Assembly: GCA_035651595.1 (NCBI GenBank)
Contig: DASRFJ010000281.1
Span: 1 to 13,619 of the forward strand
Source: JAFARZ01 sp035651595
GTDB taxonomy: Bacteria > Actinomycetota > Actinomycetes > Streptosporangiales > Streptosporangiaceae
Direction of reading: 5' to 3'
DNA: 13,619 bases
Below, piece by piece: positions 1 through 9,798 of the stretch. A program made the position numbers and the translations under genes. The stretch's first letter is position 1, and every line of letters begins with the position of its first letter. The notes beneath the pieces were generated by a model. It saw only the letters and a list, made by a program, of their open reading frames with translations. It did not search any database and was not told the origin of the DNA.

Positions 1-11
1 TAGGCCTCGGC

Positions 12-434
12 GTGAGCCCGCGGGATCCTGGAGTGGCGCCGACCGTGCTCAGCATGCTCCAGTCCGCGCGGCGGGGGCTCGCAGAGGCGGCGGACGAGTC
101 GGCGCCTGGTGCCCGGTACGTCACGGCGCACTTGGCGGCGCTCCGCGCCGCAGCGGCAGTGGTGGCGGCGCGAGGGGAACCGCGGTCGCGACGCCGGAAG
201 CCGCACAGCGTGTGGGAGCTGCTGCCTCAGGTGGAGCCCGCCCTGACCGAATGGGCCGCCTACTTCGCGGCCGGGGCGGGCAAGCGCGCGGCCGCCGAAG
301 CGGGACTGCCCCGCGCCGCGTCAGCGCGCGAGGCCGATGACCTGCTGCGGGATGCGGAGACCTTCCTGTCACTGGCGGAGACCGCACTAGGCGTCGAGGT
401 GCAGTCTCCGCTCCCGCTCAGGCCGGCAGGCTAA
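12..434 (+). CDS. HEPN-like small helical protein (SAV_6107-type family)
   Basis: A 140-residue, Ala/Arg/Leu-rich, largely alpha-helical protein without signal peptide or membrane segment. From memory it resembles the actinobacterial family called 'SAV_6107 family HEPN domain-containing protein': an N-terminal ARRGLAEA helix, a RYVTAHLAALRAA helix (35-47), a SVWELLP stretch (66-72), a WAAYFAAGA helix and the C-terminal EADDLLRDAETFL helix (107-119). R35-x4-H40 resembles the R-x(4-6)-H signature of HEPN ribonucleases, but it lies early in the protein and catalysis is not claimed. No function is established. The start is uncertain: GTG at 12 has no visible Shine-Dalgarno, GTG 45 has GGAG 11 nt upstream, ATG 54 is also in frame, and the frame is open to the window edge. 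It converges on bldD with only 4 bp between stop codons, so any terminators must lie inside the genes. Confidence 0.7.
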   Translation: MSPRDPGVAPTVLSMLQSARRGLAEAADESAPGARYVTAHLAALRAAAAVVAARGEPRSRRRKPHSVWELLPQVEPALTEWAAYFAAGAGKRAAAEAGLPRAASAREADDLLRDAETFLSLAETALGVEVQSPLPLRPAG

Positions 435-438
435 CAGG

Positions 439-933
439 TCAGAACCCTTCCATCGCGCCGCGCGCGTCGGCGTCGAGCACGCCCCAGCTGATGAGTTCCT
501 CGGTGAGGTCGGCGGGGGACTTGTCGTAGATGACCGCGAGCGAGCGCAGGTCCTCGTGCCGGACCGACAGGACACGGCCGTTGTAGTCGCCGCGCTGGCT
601 CTGGATGGTCGCGACGTAGCGGGCGAGCGGCCCGACCTTGTCCTTGGGCAGCTGGCCCATCCGCTCCAGGTCGATGACGAGCTTGGGCGACGGCGCGAGC
701 GGCGTAGGAGCAGAGTCGCCGGGCAGCAGCTCGGAAACGGGCACCCCATAGAATTCAGCAAGCTCGGCGAGCTTCTGAACGGTTACCGACCGGTCGCCGC
801 GCTCGTAGGACCCGACGACGACGGCCTTCCAGCGGCCGCGGGACTTCTCCTCGACTCCGTGGAGGGAGAGGCCCTGCTGTGTGCGGATGGCGCGCAGCCG
901 CGCGCCGAGTGTCTTGGCGTACTCAGATGGCAT
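439..933 (-). CDS. bldD: BldD developmental transcription regulator, c-di-GMP responsive
   Basis: A 164-residue DNA-binding regulator. In Streptomyces, BldD represses sporulation genes during vegetative growth when a c-di-GMP tetramer joins two C-terminal domains. An XRE-type helix-turn-helix domain covers about residues 7-70 (LRAIRTQQGLSL, then WKAVVVGSYERGDR, then LAEFYGVPVSELL). The N-terminal part is almost identical to what I recall of Streptomyces BldD. The C-terminal domain (about 83-158) carries the c-di-GMP signature RXD-X8-RXXD exactly: R114-G-D116, eight residues, R125-H-E-D128. It also keeps the family's ISWGVLDADAR ending. The ATG at 931-933 follows a GAGG Shine-Dalgarno with a 4-nt spacer. 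A linker (71-82) separates the domains. It is transcribed divergently from the pyr operon, as in Streptomyces where bldD also neighbours pyrR. A promoter with a BldD-like box upstream suggests autoregulation. Confidence 0.95.
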   Translation of the reverse strand: MPSEYAKTLGARLRAIRTQQGLSLHGVEEKSRGRWKAVVVGSYERGDRSVTVQKLAELAEFYGVPVSELLPGDSAPTPLAPSPKLVIDLERMGQLPKDKVGPLARYVATIQSQRGDYNGRVLSVRHEDLRSLAVIYDKSPADLTEELISWGVLDADARGAMEGF

Positions 934-975
934 GTTTCCTCGGTTCCCCGGCCAGTTCGTCGCTTACGGTAACGG

Positions 976-988
976 TTACGCTCAGTGA
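976..988. promoter_or_regulatory. BldD-box-like operator at the bldD promoter
   Basis: TTACGCTCAGTGA matches the published BldD consensus TNACNCWGNGTNA at every defined position but one, and does so on either strand. It touches the predicted -10 box and covers the expected start point of bldD. Binding there would block the promoter, and BldD autorepression is known in Streptomyces. Just upstream (964-975) the related words TTACGG and TAACGG could provide weaker half-sites. Confidence 0.6.
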
Positions 989-1016
989 CGGTAGGCGGCG
1001 AGCGCGACAAGGTCAA
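988..1016 (-). promoter_or_regulatory. Predicted bldD promoter
   Basis: On the minus strand, TTGACC (complement of 1011-1016) is followed after exactly 17 nt by TACCGT (complement of 988-993). This fits the housekeeping actinobacterial pattern TTGAC-N17-TANNNT. The start point would be near 981, giving a 5' leader of about 48 nt before the bldD ATG. Confidence 0.55.
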
Positions 1017-1188
1017 GCCGAATGGCAAAAACGGGTCTAACTCGTCTGGTAACCGGCTTGCCCTCCCCGATCCCTATGTACCCTCCGTCGATCGGCGAGA
1101 ACCCCGACGTAGACAGGTTTCCCGGCTTCACCGGCTTGCCGCCGGCGTTTGGCAGACGCATCGTCACGTTCTGATGGCATCTGTCTAG
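1017..1188. other. Intergenic stretch with 11-bp direct repeats, no convincing gene
   Basis: ACCGGCTTGCC occurs at 1052-1062 and again at 1130-1140, and CCGGCTT recurs at 1122-1128. A minus-strand frame (1167-982) is open for 61 codons. Its first 38 or so codons have GC-rich third positions, but it then loses that bias, has no Shine-Dalgarno, and ends across the bldD promoter, so no gene is called. I recognise no riboswitch or tRNA here. Confidence 0.4.
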
Positions 1189-1204
1189 TGTGATCTAAAT
1201 CACA
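1189..1204. promoter_or_regulatory. Perfect Crp/GlxR-type binding palindrome
   Basis: TGTGATCTAAATCACA has both five-base arms of the Crp consensus (TGTGA-N6-TCACA) intact and also fits the corynebacterial GlxR form TGTGANNTANNTCACA exactly. It lies 216 bp before the pyrR start and about 208 bp upstream of the predicted bldD start point, so it could serve either gene. Known for the family: Crp/Fnr-type cAMP receptors bind such sites in actinobacteria. Inferred: which gene is controlled, and in which direction. Confidence 0.65.
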
Positions 1205-1218
1205 TCTTTCGGAGATGT
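1202..1218. repeat. Short inverted repeat overlapping the Crp site
   Basis: ACATCT (1202-1207) and AGATGT (1213-1218) form a 6-bp stem with a TTCGG loop and share three bases with the right arm of the Crp-type site. No T-tract follows, so it is not a normal terminator. It could be a second operator or a leader hairpin if transcription starts upstream. Confidence 0.3.
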
Positions 1219-1285
1219 CCTGGAAGGGGCATTGGGGTCCGATTGGCGGCCATCCGGACGGTAACGCGGCGCACTGGCGGCGGCC

Positions 1286-1312
1286 GCGACACGTGCGACA
1301 CGTGCGACACGT
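1286..1312. repeat. Three tandem copies of GCGACACGT
   Basis: Three perfect, contiguous 9-bp units at 1286-1294, 1295-1303 and 1304-1312, creating two CACGTG palindromes at the junctions. They lie about 110-135 bp before the pyrR start and just upstream of the candidate pyrR promoter. They may be a regulator-binding array or a simple slippage repeat. Confidence 0.6.
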
Positions 1313-1358
1313 CCGAAAATGATCACCCCCGAAACGCGGTCGGCCGCCCGCCCTCCGG

Positions 1359-1364
1359 TAAGGT
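1359..1364 (+). promoter_or_regulatory. Candidate -10 box for the pyr operon
   Basis: TAAGGT fits the actinobacterial -10 pattern TANNNT and is the best placed such hexamer before pyrR. No TTGAC-like -35 is seen 16-18 nt upstream. The start point would be near 1370-1371, giving a leader of about 50 nt that still contains the whole PyrR hairpin beginning at 1378. Confidence 0.35.
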
Positions 1365-1381
1365 TGGCGAGAACCATCCTT
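1360..1381 (+). promoter_or_regulatory. Possible alternative (anti-sequestering) hairpin
   Basis: AAGG (1360-1363) can pair with CCTT (1378-1381), and TGG (1365-1367) with CCA (1374-1376), around a 6-nt loop and one T-T mismatch. It uses the same CCTT that forms the lower stem of the PyrR hairpin, so the two structures exclude each other. It can only act if transcription starts upstream of 1360, which conflicts with the candidate TAAGGT promoter. Confidence 0.25.
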
Positions 1382-1409
1382 TAATGACCGTCCGGAGAGA
1401 CGGGGAAGG
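1378..1409 (+). promoter_or_regulatory. PyrR-binding RNA hairpin covering the pyrR ribosome-binding site
   Basis: The upper stem CCGT (1388-1391)/ACGG (1400-1403) closes the loop CCGGAGAG. This matches the PyrR recognition consensus ARUCCNGNGAGGYU, with the stem positions that differ changed in pairs (A-U to C-G, U-G to U-A). A lower stem CCTT (1378-1381)/AAGG (1406-1409) is separated from it by an asymmetric bulge (6 nt on the 5' side, 2 nt on the 3' side). The lower 3' strand is the start of the AAGGGGG Shine-Dalgarno (1406-1412), 8 nt before the pyrR ATG. PyrR bound with UMP would then hide the ribosome-binding site, as described for mycobacterial pyr operons. No terminator is seen in the leader, so translational control is more likely than attenuation. 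Confidence 0.65.
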
Positions 1410-1420
1410 GGGTCCGTTTG

Positions 1421-1996
1421 ATGTGCGCTGCAACCAGTCCGGCCGCCAGACAAGGCCTCGCGGTCCTGGACGCGGAGGAAGTCAGGCGCGCGCTCACCAG
1501 GATCGCGCACGAGATCCTGGAGCGGACACACGGCGGCGACGATGCCGTCCTGCTCGGTATTCAGACCCGTGGCGTCCCGCTGGCCCGCCGGCTGGCCGCC
1601 CGTATCGGCGAGTTCGAGGGAATTGACGTCCCTTGCGGCTCGCTCGACGTCACATTGCACCGAGATGACCTGCGGCTTCGTCCGGCGCGCGCGCTTGCCA
1701 GGACCGAACTGCCGTCCGGCGGCGTGGACGGCAAGATAGTCGTCCTCGTTGATGACGTGCTGTATTCGGGGCGCACCGTCCGGGCCGCCCTGGACGCCCT
1801 CCACGATCTCGGCCGGCCACGCGCTGTGCAACTGGCGGTGCTCGTCGACCGCGGGCACCGCGAGCTTCCCATCCGCGCCGACTATGTCGGCAAGAACCTG
1901 CCGACCTCGCAGCGCGAGATGGTGCGCGTGCTGGTCGCCGAGACCGACGGCACAGACGCCGTGCTGATCGACGAAAAGGGAGGCGGCCGCGGATGA
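1421..1996 (+). CDS. pyrR: PyrR: pyr operon RNA-binding regulator / uracil phosphoribosyltransferase
   Basis: A 191-residue type I phosphoribosyltransferase-fold protein, close to the usual length of about 180-193. PyrR proteins bind pyr mRNA in response to UMP/UTP and PRPP, and many also convert uracil plus PRPP to UMP. The PRPP-binding motif VVLVDDVLYSGRT is at residues 107-119, preceded by the GIQTRGVPLA stretch (46-55) and followed by LVDRGHRELPIRADYVGKN (141-159), all typical of the family. The ATG at 1421 is chosen because AAGGGGG ends 8 nt upstream; a TTG at 1418 directly before it is an alternative start. It is the first gene of the operon, and its stop overlaps the pyrB start as ATGA. 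A matching RNA target lies immediately upstream, which supports a regulatory role. Confidence 0.95.
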   Translation: MCAATSPAARQGLAVLDAEEVRRALTRIAHEILERTHGGDDAVLLGIQTRGVPLARRLAARIGEFEGIDVPCGSLDVTLHRDDLRLRPARALARTELPSGGVDGKIVVLVDDVLYSGRTVRAALDALHDLGRPRAVQLAVLVDRGHRELPIRADYVGKNLPTSQREMVRVLVAETDGTDAVLIDEKGGGRG

Positions 1997-2946
1997 ACCG
2001 GCACCTGATCTCGGCCGAAGACCTGAGCCGCGACGACGCCCTGCTGATCCTCGACACCGCCGAGGAACTGGCCAGCGTCGCGGACCGCCCGATCAAGAAG
2101 CTGCCCACGCTGCGCGGCCGGACCGTGGTCAACCTGTTCTTCGAGGACTCCACCAGGACGCGGATCTCGTTCGAGGCGGCCGCCAAGCGGCTGTCCGCGG
2201 ACGTGATCAACTTCTCCGCCAAGGGATCGAGCGTGGCCAAGGGCGAGAGCCTCAAGGACACCGCGCTGACCCTGGAGGCGATGGGCGCGGACGCCGTGGT
2301 CATCAGGCACAGCGCGTCGGGCGCCCCGCACCGGCTGGCCGGCTGGGTGCGCGGCAGCGTGGTGAACGCCGGCGATGGCACGCACGAGCACCCGACTCAG
2401 GCGCTGCTCGACGCGTTCACGATCCGGCGCCGGCTGCGCGGGCACGGTCAGACACAACAAGGCCTCGACGGCCTCAGGGTCACGATCGCCGGCGACGTGC
2501 TGCACGGCCGGGTCGCGCGATCCAACGTGCTGCTGCTCAGCACGCTCGGCGCCCAGGTGACGCTCGTCGCGCCGCCCACCCTGATGCCGCTAGCCGTCGG
2601 CAGCTGGCCGTGCTCCGTCAGCTATGACCTGGACAGCGAGCTGCCGAAGAGCGACGTCGTGATGATGCTGCGCGTCCAGCGGGAGCGGATGAGCGCCGCT
2701 TACTTCCCAAGCGTCCGCGAGTACCGCCGCAGGTACGGGCTGGACGCGGCCAGGATGGCGCGGCTGCCCGACGACGCCATCGTCATGCACCCGGGACCGA
2801 TGAACAGGGGAGTAGAGATCGCCGCCGAGGTAGCCGACTCACCGAGATCCACGATCGTCGAGCAGGTAGCGAACGGGGTGACCGTGCGGATGGCGGTGCT
2901 CTACCTGCTGCTCGGCGGTGCCGAGCTGCCGGCGGTGGCTCAATGA
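1993..2946 (+). CDS. pyrB: Aspartate carbamoyltransferase catalytic chain
   Basis: This 317-residue cytosolic enzyme joins carbamoyl phosphate and L-aspartate to make N-carbamoyl-L-aspartate, the committed step of pyrimidine synthesis. The N-terminal carbamoyl-phosphate domain contains the signature FFEDSTRTR (49-57), the active-site loop SSVAKGES (79-86, with K83) and HEHPTQALLD (131-140). The aspartate domain carries MMLRVQRER (224-232) and HPGPMNRG (266-273). The length is normal for a catalytic chain. No regulatory chain (pyrI) is present, as is usual in actinobacteria. The ATG start lies in an ATGA overlap with pyrR and the stop in an ATGA overlap with pyrC, implying coupled translation. 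Confidence 0.98.
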   Translation: MNRHLISAEDLSRDDALLILDTAEELASVADRPIKKLPTLRGRTVVNLFFEDSTRTRISFEAAAKRLSADVINFSAKGSSVAKGESLKDTALTLEAMGADAVVIRHSASGAPHRLAGWVRGSVVNAGDGTHEHPTQALLDAFTIRRRLRGHGQTQQGLDGLRVTIAGDVLHGRVARSNVLLLSTLGAQVTLVAPPTLMPLAVGSWPCSVSYDLDSELPKSDVVMMLRVQRERMSAAYFPSVREYRRRYGLDAARMARLPDDAIVMHPGPMNRGVEIAAEVADSPRSTIVEQVANGVTVRMAVLYLLLGGAELPAVAQ

Positions 2947-4244
2947 GCGCGACCAACTGGATAATCCGCGGCGCCACCATCGCCGGCGAAAAACCAGGAG
3001 ACATCGCGGTCTCCGACGGTGTCATCACCGAGATCGGGCCGAACCTCGACGCGGATAAACACAAAGCTCAGGTGCTCGACTCGGACGGCCTGATCGCGCT
3101 GCCCGGACTGGTCGACCTGCACACCCATTTGCGCGAGCCCGGCCGGGAGGACGCCGAGACCGTGGAGACAGGCACCGCCGCGGCGGCGCTTGGCGGCTAT
3201 ACCGCGGTGCACGCGATGGCGAACACCGAGCCGGTGGCCGATACGGCCGGCGTGGTCGAGCAGGTCTGGCGGCTCGGCAAGGCAGCCGGGTACGCGGACG
3301 TGCAGCCGGTCGGCGCGGTGACCGTCGACCTCAACGGCCACCAACTCGCCGAACTCGGCGCCATGGCCGACTCCGCCGCGCACGTCCGGGTGTTCTCCGA
3401 CGACGGCAAGTGCGTCGCGGACCCGCTGCTGATGCGGCGCGCGCTCGAATACGTCAAGGCCTTCGACGGGGTGATCGCGCAGCATGCGCAGGACCCCAGG
3501 CTGACCGAGGGTGCGCAGCTCAACGAGGGGGAGATGTCCGGCCGCCTGGGCCTGGCGGGCTGGCCCGCCGTCGCCGAGGAGGGCATCGTGGCACGCGACT
3601 GCCTGCTCGCCGCGCACGTCGGCTCCGCGCTGCACATCTGCCACGTCTCGACCGCGGGCTCGGTCGAGATCATCCGGTGGGCCAAGTCCAAGGGCTGGCC
3701 CGTCACCGCCGAAGTCACTCCGCACCACCTGCTGCTCACCGATGAGCTCGCGGTCGGCTACGACCCCGTCTTCAAGGTCAACCCGCCGCTGCGGACCAGC
3801 GCCGACGTCAATGAGCTGAGACAAGCACTCGCGGACGGCACGATCGACGCGGTCGCCACCGACCACGCGCCCCACCCGGTGGAGGCGAAGGAGACCGAGT
3901 GGGCCGAAGCCGCCTGGGGGATGACCGGCCTGGAAACCGCGCTTCGCGTCGTGCACCAGGCGATGGTCAGCACCGGACTGCTCGACTGGGCCGGCGTCGC
4001 GGACCGGATGTCGGTCCGCCCCGCGAGAATCGGCAGGCTGACCCAGCACGGCACCCCGCTACGCCCGGGCGCCCCGGCGAATCTTACGCTGTATGATCCG
4101 GCGCCCGCCGAGGCGGTCAGCCCCAGCGGCGCGTCGAAGAGCCGCAACACGCCGTTCGCCGGGATGGAGCTGCCCGGCCGGGTAGTCGCCACCTTCCTGC
4201 GCGGTACCCCCACCGTGCTCGACGGAAAGCTGACCCGCGCATGA
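2943..4244 (+). CDS. pyrC: Dihydroorotase, class I
   Basis: A 433-residue zinc amidohydrolase that closes N-carbamoyl-L-aspartate to dihydroorotate. The metal motif DLHTHLREPG (58-67) gives ligands H60 and H62. Other expected residues are D152/D153 in FSDDG, which takes the place of a carboxylated lysine in class I enzymes, H181 in AQHAQD, H234 in HICHVST and the catalytic D307 in TDHAPH. MANTEPV (92-98) is the substrate-binding stretch. The C-terminus forms the usual beta-sandwich with NTPFAGMELPGRV-type sequence. It is joined to pyrB and carA by ATGA overlaps. The extra gene I recall between pyrC and carA in Streptomyces coelicolor is absent here. Confidence 0.97.
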   Translation: MSATNWIIRGATIAGEKPGDIAVSDGVITEIGPNLDADKHKAQVLDSDGLIALPGLVDLHTHLREPGREDAETVETGTAAAALGGYTAVHAMANTEPVADTAGVVEQVWRLGKAAGYADVQPVGAVTVDLNGHQLAELGAMADSAAHVRVFSDDGKCVADPLLMRRALEYVKAFDGVIAQHAQDPRLTEGAQLNEGEMSGRLGLAGWPAVAEEGIVARDCLLAAHVGSALHICHVSTAGSVEIIRWAKSKGWPVTAEVTPHHLLLTDELAVGYDPVFKVNPPLRTSADVNELRQALADGTIDAVATDHAPHPVEAKETEWAEAAWGMTGLETALRVVHQAMVSTGLLDWAGVADRMSVRPARIGRLTQHGTPLRPGAPANLTLYDPAPAEAVSPSGASKSRNTPFAGMELPGRVVATFLRGTPTVLDGKLTRA

Positions 4245-5353
4245 CCGCGAAAGACGCCATCCTCGTCCTGGAGGACGGCACGACGCTGACCGGCACCGGC
4301 TTCGGCGCCGAGGGCGAGACGTTCGGCGAGATGGTCTTCAACACCGGGATGACCGGCTATCAGGAGACGCTCACCGACCCGAGTTACTGCCGGCAGATCG
4401 TCGCGATGACCGCGCCGCACATCGGCAACACCGGCGTGAACGCCGAGGACCCCGAGTCGCGCCGCGCGTGGGTGAGCGGCTATGTCGTCCGCGAGCCCGC
4501 CAGCATCGCGTCGAGCTGGCGCGCCACCGGCGACCTCGACGGCTACCTCAAGGGCGAGGGCATTACGGGCATCGCGGTACGCGGCACCCGCCTGCTCACC
4601 CGGCGGGTCCGCGAGGCCGGCGCGATGCGCGCCGCGATCAGCACCGTCGAGCGCGACCCGGCCAAGCTCCTGGAACGAGTCCTGAAAAGTCCGGAAATGG
4701 CGGGTGCCGACCTGGCCCGCGAGGTGACCACCCGCGAGCCGTACACCGTGCCGGCACAAGGCGCGACCAAGTACCGGGTCACGGCAATCGACCTCGGCAT
4801 CAAGGCGTCAACCCCGCGCAACATGGCGGCCCGCGGCTGCGAGGTAACGGTCCTCCCGGCCACCGCGACCGCGCAGGACATTCTCACCACCCGCCCGGAC
4901 GGCGTGTTCTTCAGCAACGGCCCCGGCGACCCGGCCGCCGCCGGATACGCGGTCGACACGATGCGCGGCGTCCTCGAATCCGGCCTGCCGGTCTTCGGCA
5001 TCTGCTTCGGCAGCCAGATCCTGGCGCTCGCCCTCGGCCTGAATACGTACAAGCTGCGCTACGGCCACCGCGGCGTGAATCAGCCGGTCATGGATCTCGC
5101 CACCCGCCGCGTGTACATCACCAGCCACAACCATGGCTTCGCCGCGGAACTCCCCGAGGAGCATCGCTTCGACACCCCGTACGGCCCGGCCGAGGTCACG
5201 CACGTGAACCTTAACGACGGCGTCGTGGAGGGCCTGAAACTCCTCGCTCGCCCGGTGTTCAGCGTGCAGTACCACCCAGAGGCCGCGCCCGGCCCGCACG
5301 ACGCCGCCGACCACTTTGACCAGTTCTGCGCGCTGATGGACGGCGCGAAATGA
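4241..5353 (+). CDS. carA: Carbamoyl-phosphate synthase small (glutaminase) chain
   Basis: The 370-residue class I glutamine amidotransferase subunit releases ammonia from glutamine and channels it to CarB. The N-terminal CPSase domain has FGEMVFNTGMTGYQETLTDPSY (28-49). The glutaminase domain has FSNGPGDP (224-231), the nucleophile C255 in GICFGSQ, and the catalytic pair H345/E347 in SVQYHPE. Most relatives read GIC(L/F)G(H/N)Q, so the serine at 258 is a small variation, and the DTR of the N-domain GIDTRALTR motif is GTR here (115-117). Neither should abolish activity. The ATG start overlaps the pyrC stop. The stop is followed by a 157-bp gap holding a palindromic element before carB, an unusual interruption in this tight operon. 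Confidence 0.97.
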   Translation: MTAKDAILVLEDGTTLTGTGFGAEGETFGEMVFNTGMTGYQETLTDPSYCRQIVAMTAPHIGNTGVNAEDPESRRAWVSGYVVREPASIASSWRATGDLDGYLKGEGITGIAVRGTRLLTRRVREAGAMRAAISTVERDPAKLLERVLKSPEMAGADLAREVTTREPYTVPAQGATKYRVTAIDLGIKASTPRNMAARGCEVTVLPATATAQDILTTRPDGVFFSNGPGDPAAAGYAVDTMRGVLESGLPVFGICFGSQILALALGLNTYKLRYGHRGVNQPVMDLATRRVYITSHNHGFAAELPEEHRFDTPYGPAEVTHVNLNDGVVEGLKLLARPVFSVQYHPEAAPGPHDAADHFDQFCALMDGAK

Positions 5354-5377
5354 GGGGCCGCATGGCACACGCGGAAA

Positions 5378-5426
5378 GATTGCGGACACTTACCCCCCCA
5401 GTTCGGGGGGGTAAGTGTCCGCAATC
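5378..5426. repeat. Perfect 49-bp palindromic element between carA and carB
   Basis: Left arm 5378-5399 and right arm 5405-5426 are perfectly complementary over 22 bp around the loop AGTTC. The arms contain ATTGCGGACA, CTTACC and a run of seven C (or G). No T-tract follows, so it does not look like an intrinsic terminator. A diverged second copy, split by the group II intron, is present at 11659-11668 plus 13598-13619, so this is a member of a dispersed repeat family (REP/MITE-like). In the polycistronic RNA it would fold into a very stable hairpin between carA and carB. Confidence 0.9.
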
Positions 5427-5510
5427 ATCTGGCGGGGCAGCGAGACCGCGCGGCAGCCTGCGCGCTTGCGTCGTCCTGAACGGAATTGAACCTGCTGGAG
5501 AGGGACGCTG

Positions 5511-8847
<3,337 letters not shown>

Positions 8848-8855
<8 letters not shown>

Positions 8856-9798
8856 CGCGTCCACCGCACCCGTTCAGGTGCGCGGGACCGTGCTGACCGT
8901 GCGCCGGGTCGACGCGTACTACGCCTTGACGTTCGTCGCGCCCGCCATCGCCACCAGATTCCGGCCCGGGCAGTTCGTCACCGTCGCGGTCGGCGGCTCG
9001 GCCAGCCCGCCCGCCGGCACCGCCGCCGGCCCAGCCGGCATGTCCGGGCCTGCCAGCTCGATGCTGGCCCGGCGAGCGTTCGCGGTGCACGACGTGCGGC
9101 CCGACCACGGTGGCACCGTCGAGTTCGTCTTCGACGCCTCCGGGCCAGGCACGCGCTGGCTCGCCGGGCTGCGGGCCCGCGACGTGCTTGACGCCGTGGG
9201 GCCGCTCGGCCGGCCGTTCCCGGTGCCGCGGGATCCGACCAGCTGCCTGCTGCTCGGCGTCGGCTACGGGTCGGCGCCGCTGTTCTCGCTGGCCGCCCGG
9301 CTCCGGGAACGCGGCTGCACGCTGGACTTCATGCTGGGCGCGGCGAGCGCCGACCGCGTGTTCGGCGCGCTGACGGCGCGGCGGACCGGCAGGTCGCTGA
9401 CGGTGCTGACCTCCGATGGCTCGCTGGGCGCGCGCGGGCCGATCACGCTGATGCTGGAGCAGGTGATCCGCGAGGCGCGCACCGAGGTGATCTACGCGTG
9501 CGCCCCGGTCGCCGTGCTGCGCGACGTGTCGCTGCTGGCGGCGCGCTACGAGATCCCGGTGCAGGCCGCGGTGGACGTGCCGATGGCGTGCGGCACCGGG
9601 GTGTGTATGGGCTGCGTGCTGCCGGTGACCGGAACCGACGGCGTCACCCGGATCGTCAGGTCGTGCGTGGACGGCCCGGTCTTCCGCGGCGACCTGGTGC
9701 GCTGGGACGACATCGGGACGATCCCGTTCGACGCGCTCGGCGCGCCCGGCTGGAAGCCGCCCCCCGGGGGTCCCCAGGTGGTTACCCGTGTCGGTTGA
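8848..9798 (+). CDS. pyrK: Dihydroorotate dehydrogenase electron transfer subunit
   Basis: The iron-sulfur flavoprotein partner of class 1B PyrD passes electrons from dihydroorotate to NAD+. The FAD domain has RFRPGQFVTVAV (37-48) and RRAFAVHDV (75-83). The NAD domain has LLLGVGYGSAPLFSLAARLRERG (134-156). The [2Fe-2S] ligands are C248, C253, C256 and C273 in CGTGVCMGC and SCVDGP. Between the two FAD motifs is a Gly/Ala/Pro/Ser-rich insert (50-72) that looks like a flexible loop. Length is 316 residues, above the common 250-290. GTG 8848 is chosen because the domain begins right after it; it overlaps the carB stop by 8 bp and has no clear Shine-Dalgarno. GTG 8806 in the same frame is possible but would bury 14 extra residues inside carB. 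Confidence 0.92.

Noticed and set aside
982..1167. Minus-strand 61-codon frame upstream of bldD
   Set aside because: No Shine-Dalgarno, coding bias lost in its second part, and it runs over the predicted bldD promoter.
1040..1180. Riboswitch upstream of bldD (c-di-GMP or c-di-AMP type)
   Set aside because: The sequence lacks the conserved cores I know for these classes, and the predicted bldD start near 981 lies downstream of it.
1195..1377. Minus-strand frame with RVARVARVA repeats
   Set aside because: The repetition comes from the 9-bp DNA repeat; no ribosome-binding site or family resemblance, and it overlaps regulatory DNA.
5378..5426. Intrinsic terminator between carA and carB
   Set aside because: No T-tract after the stem on either strand, and a second copy elsewhere shows it is a dispersed repeat.
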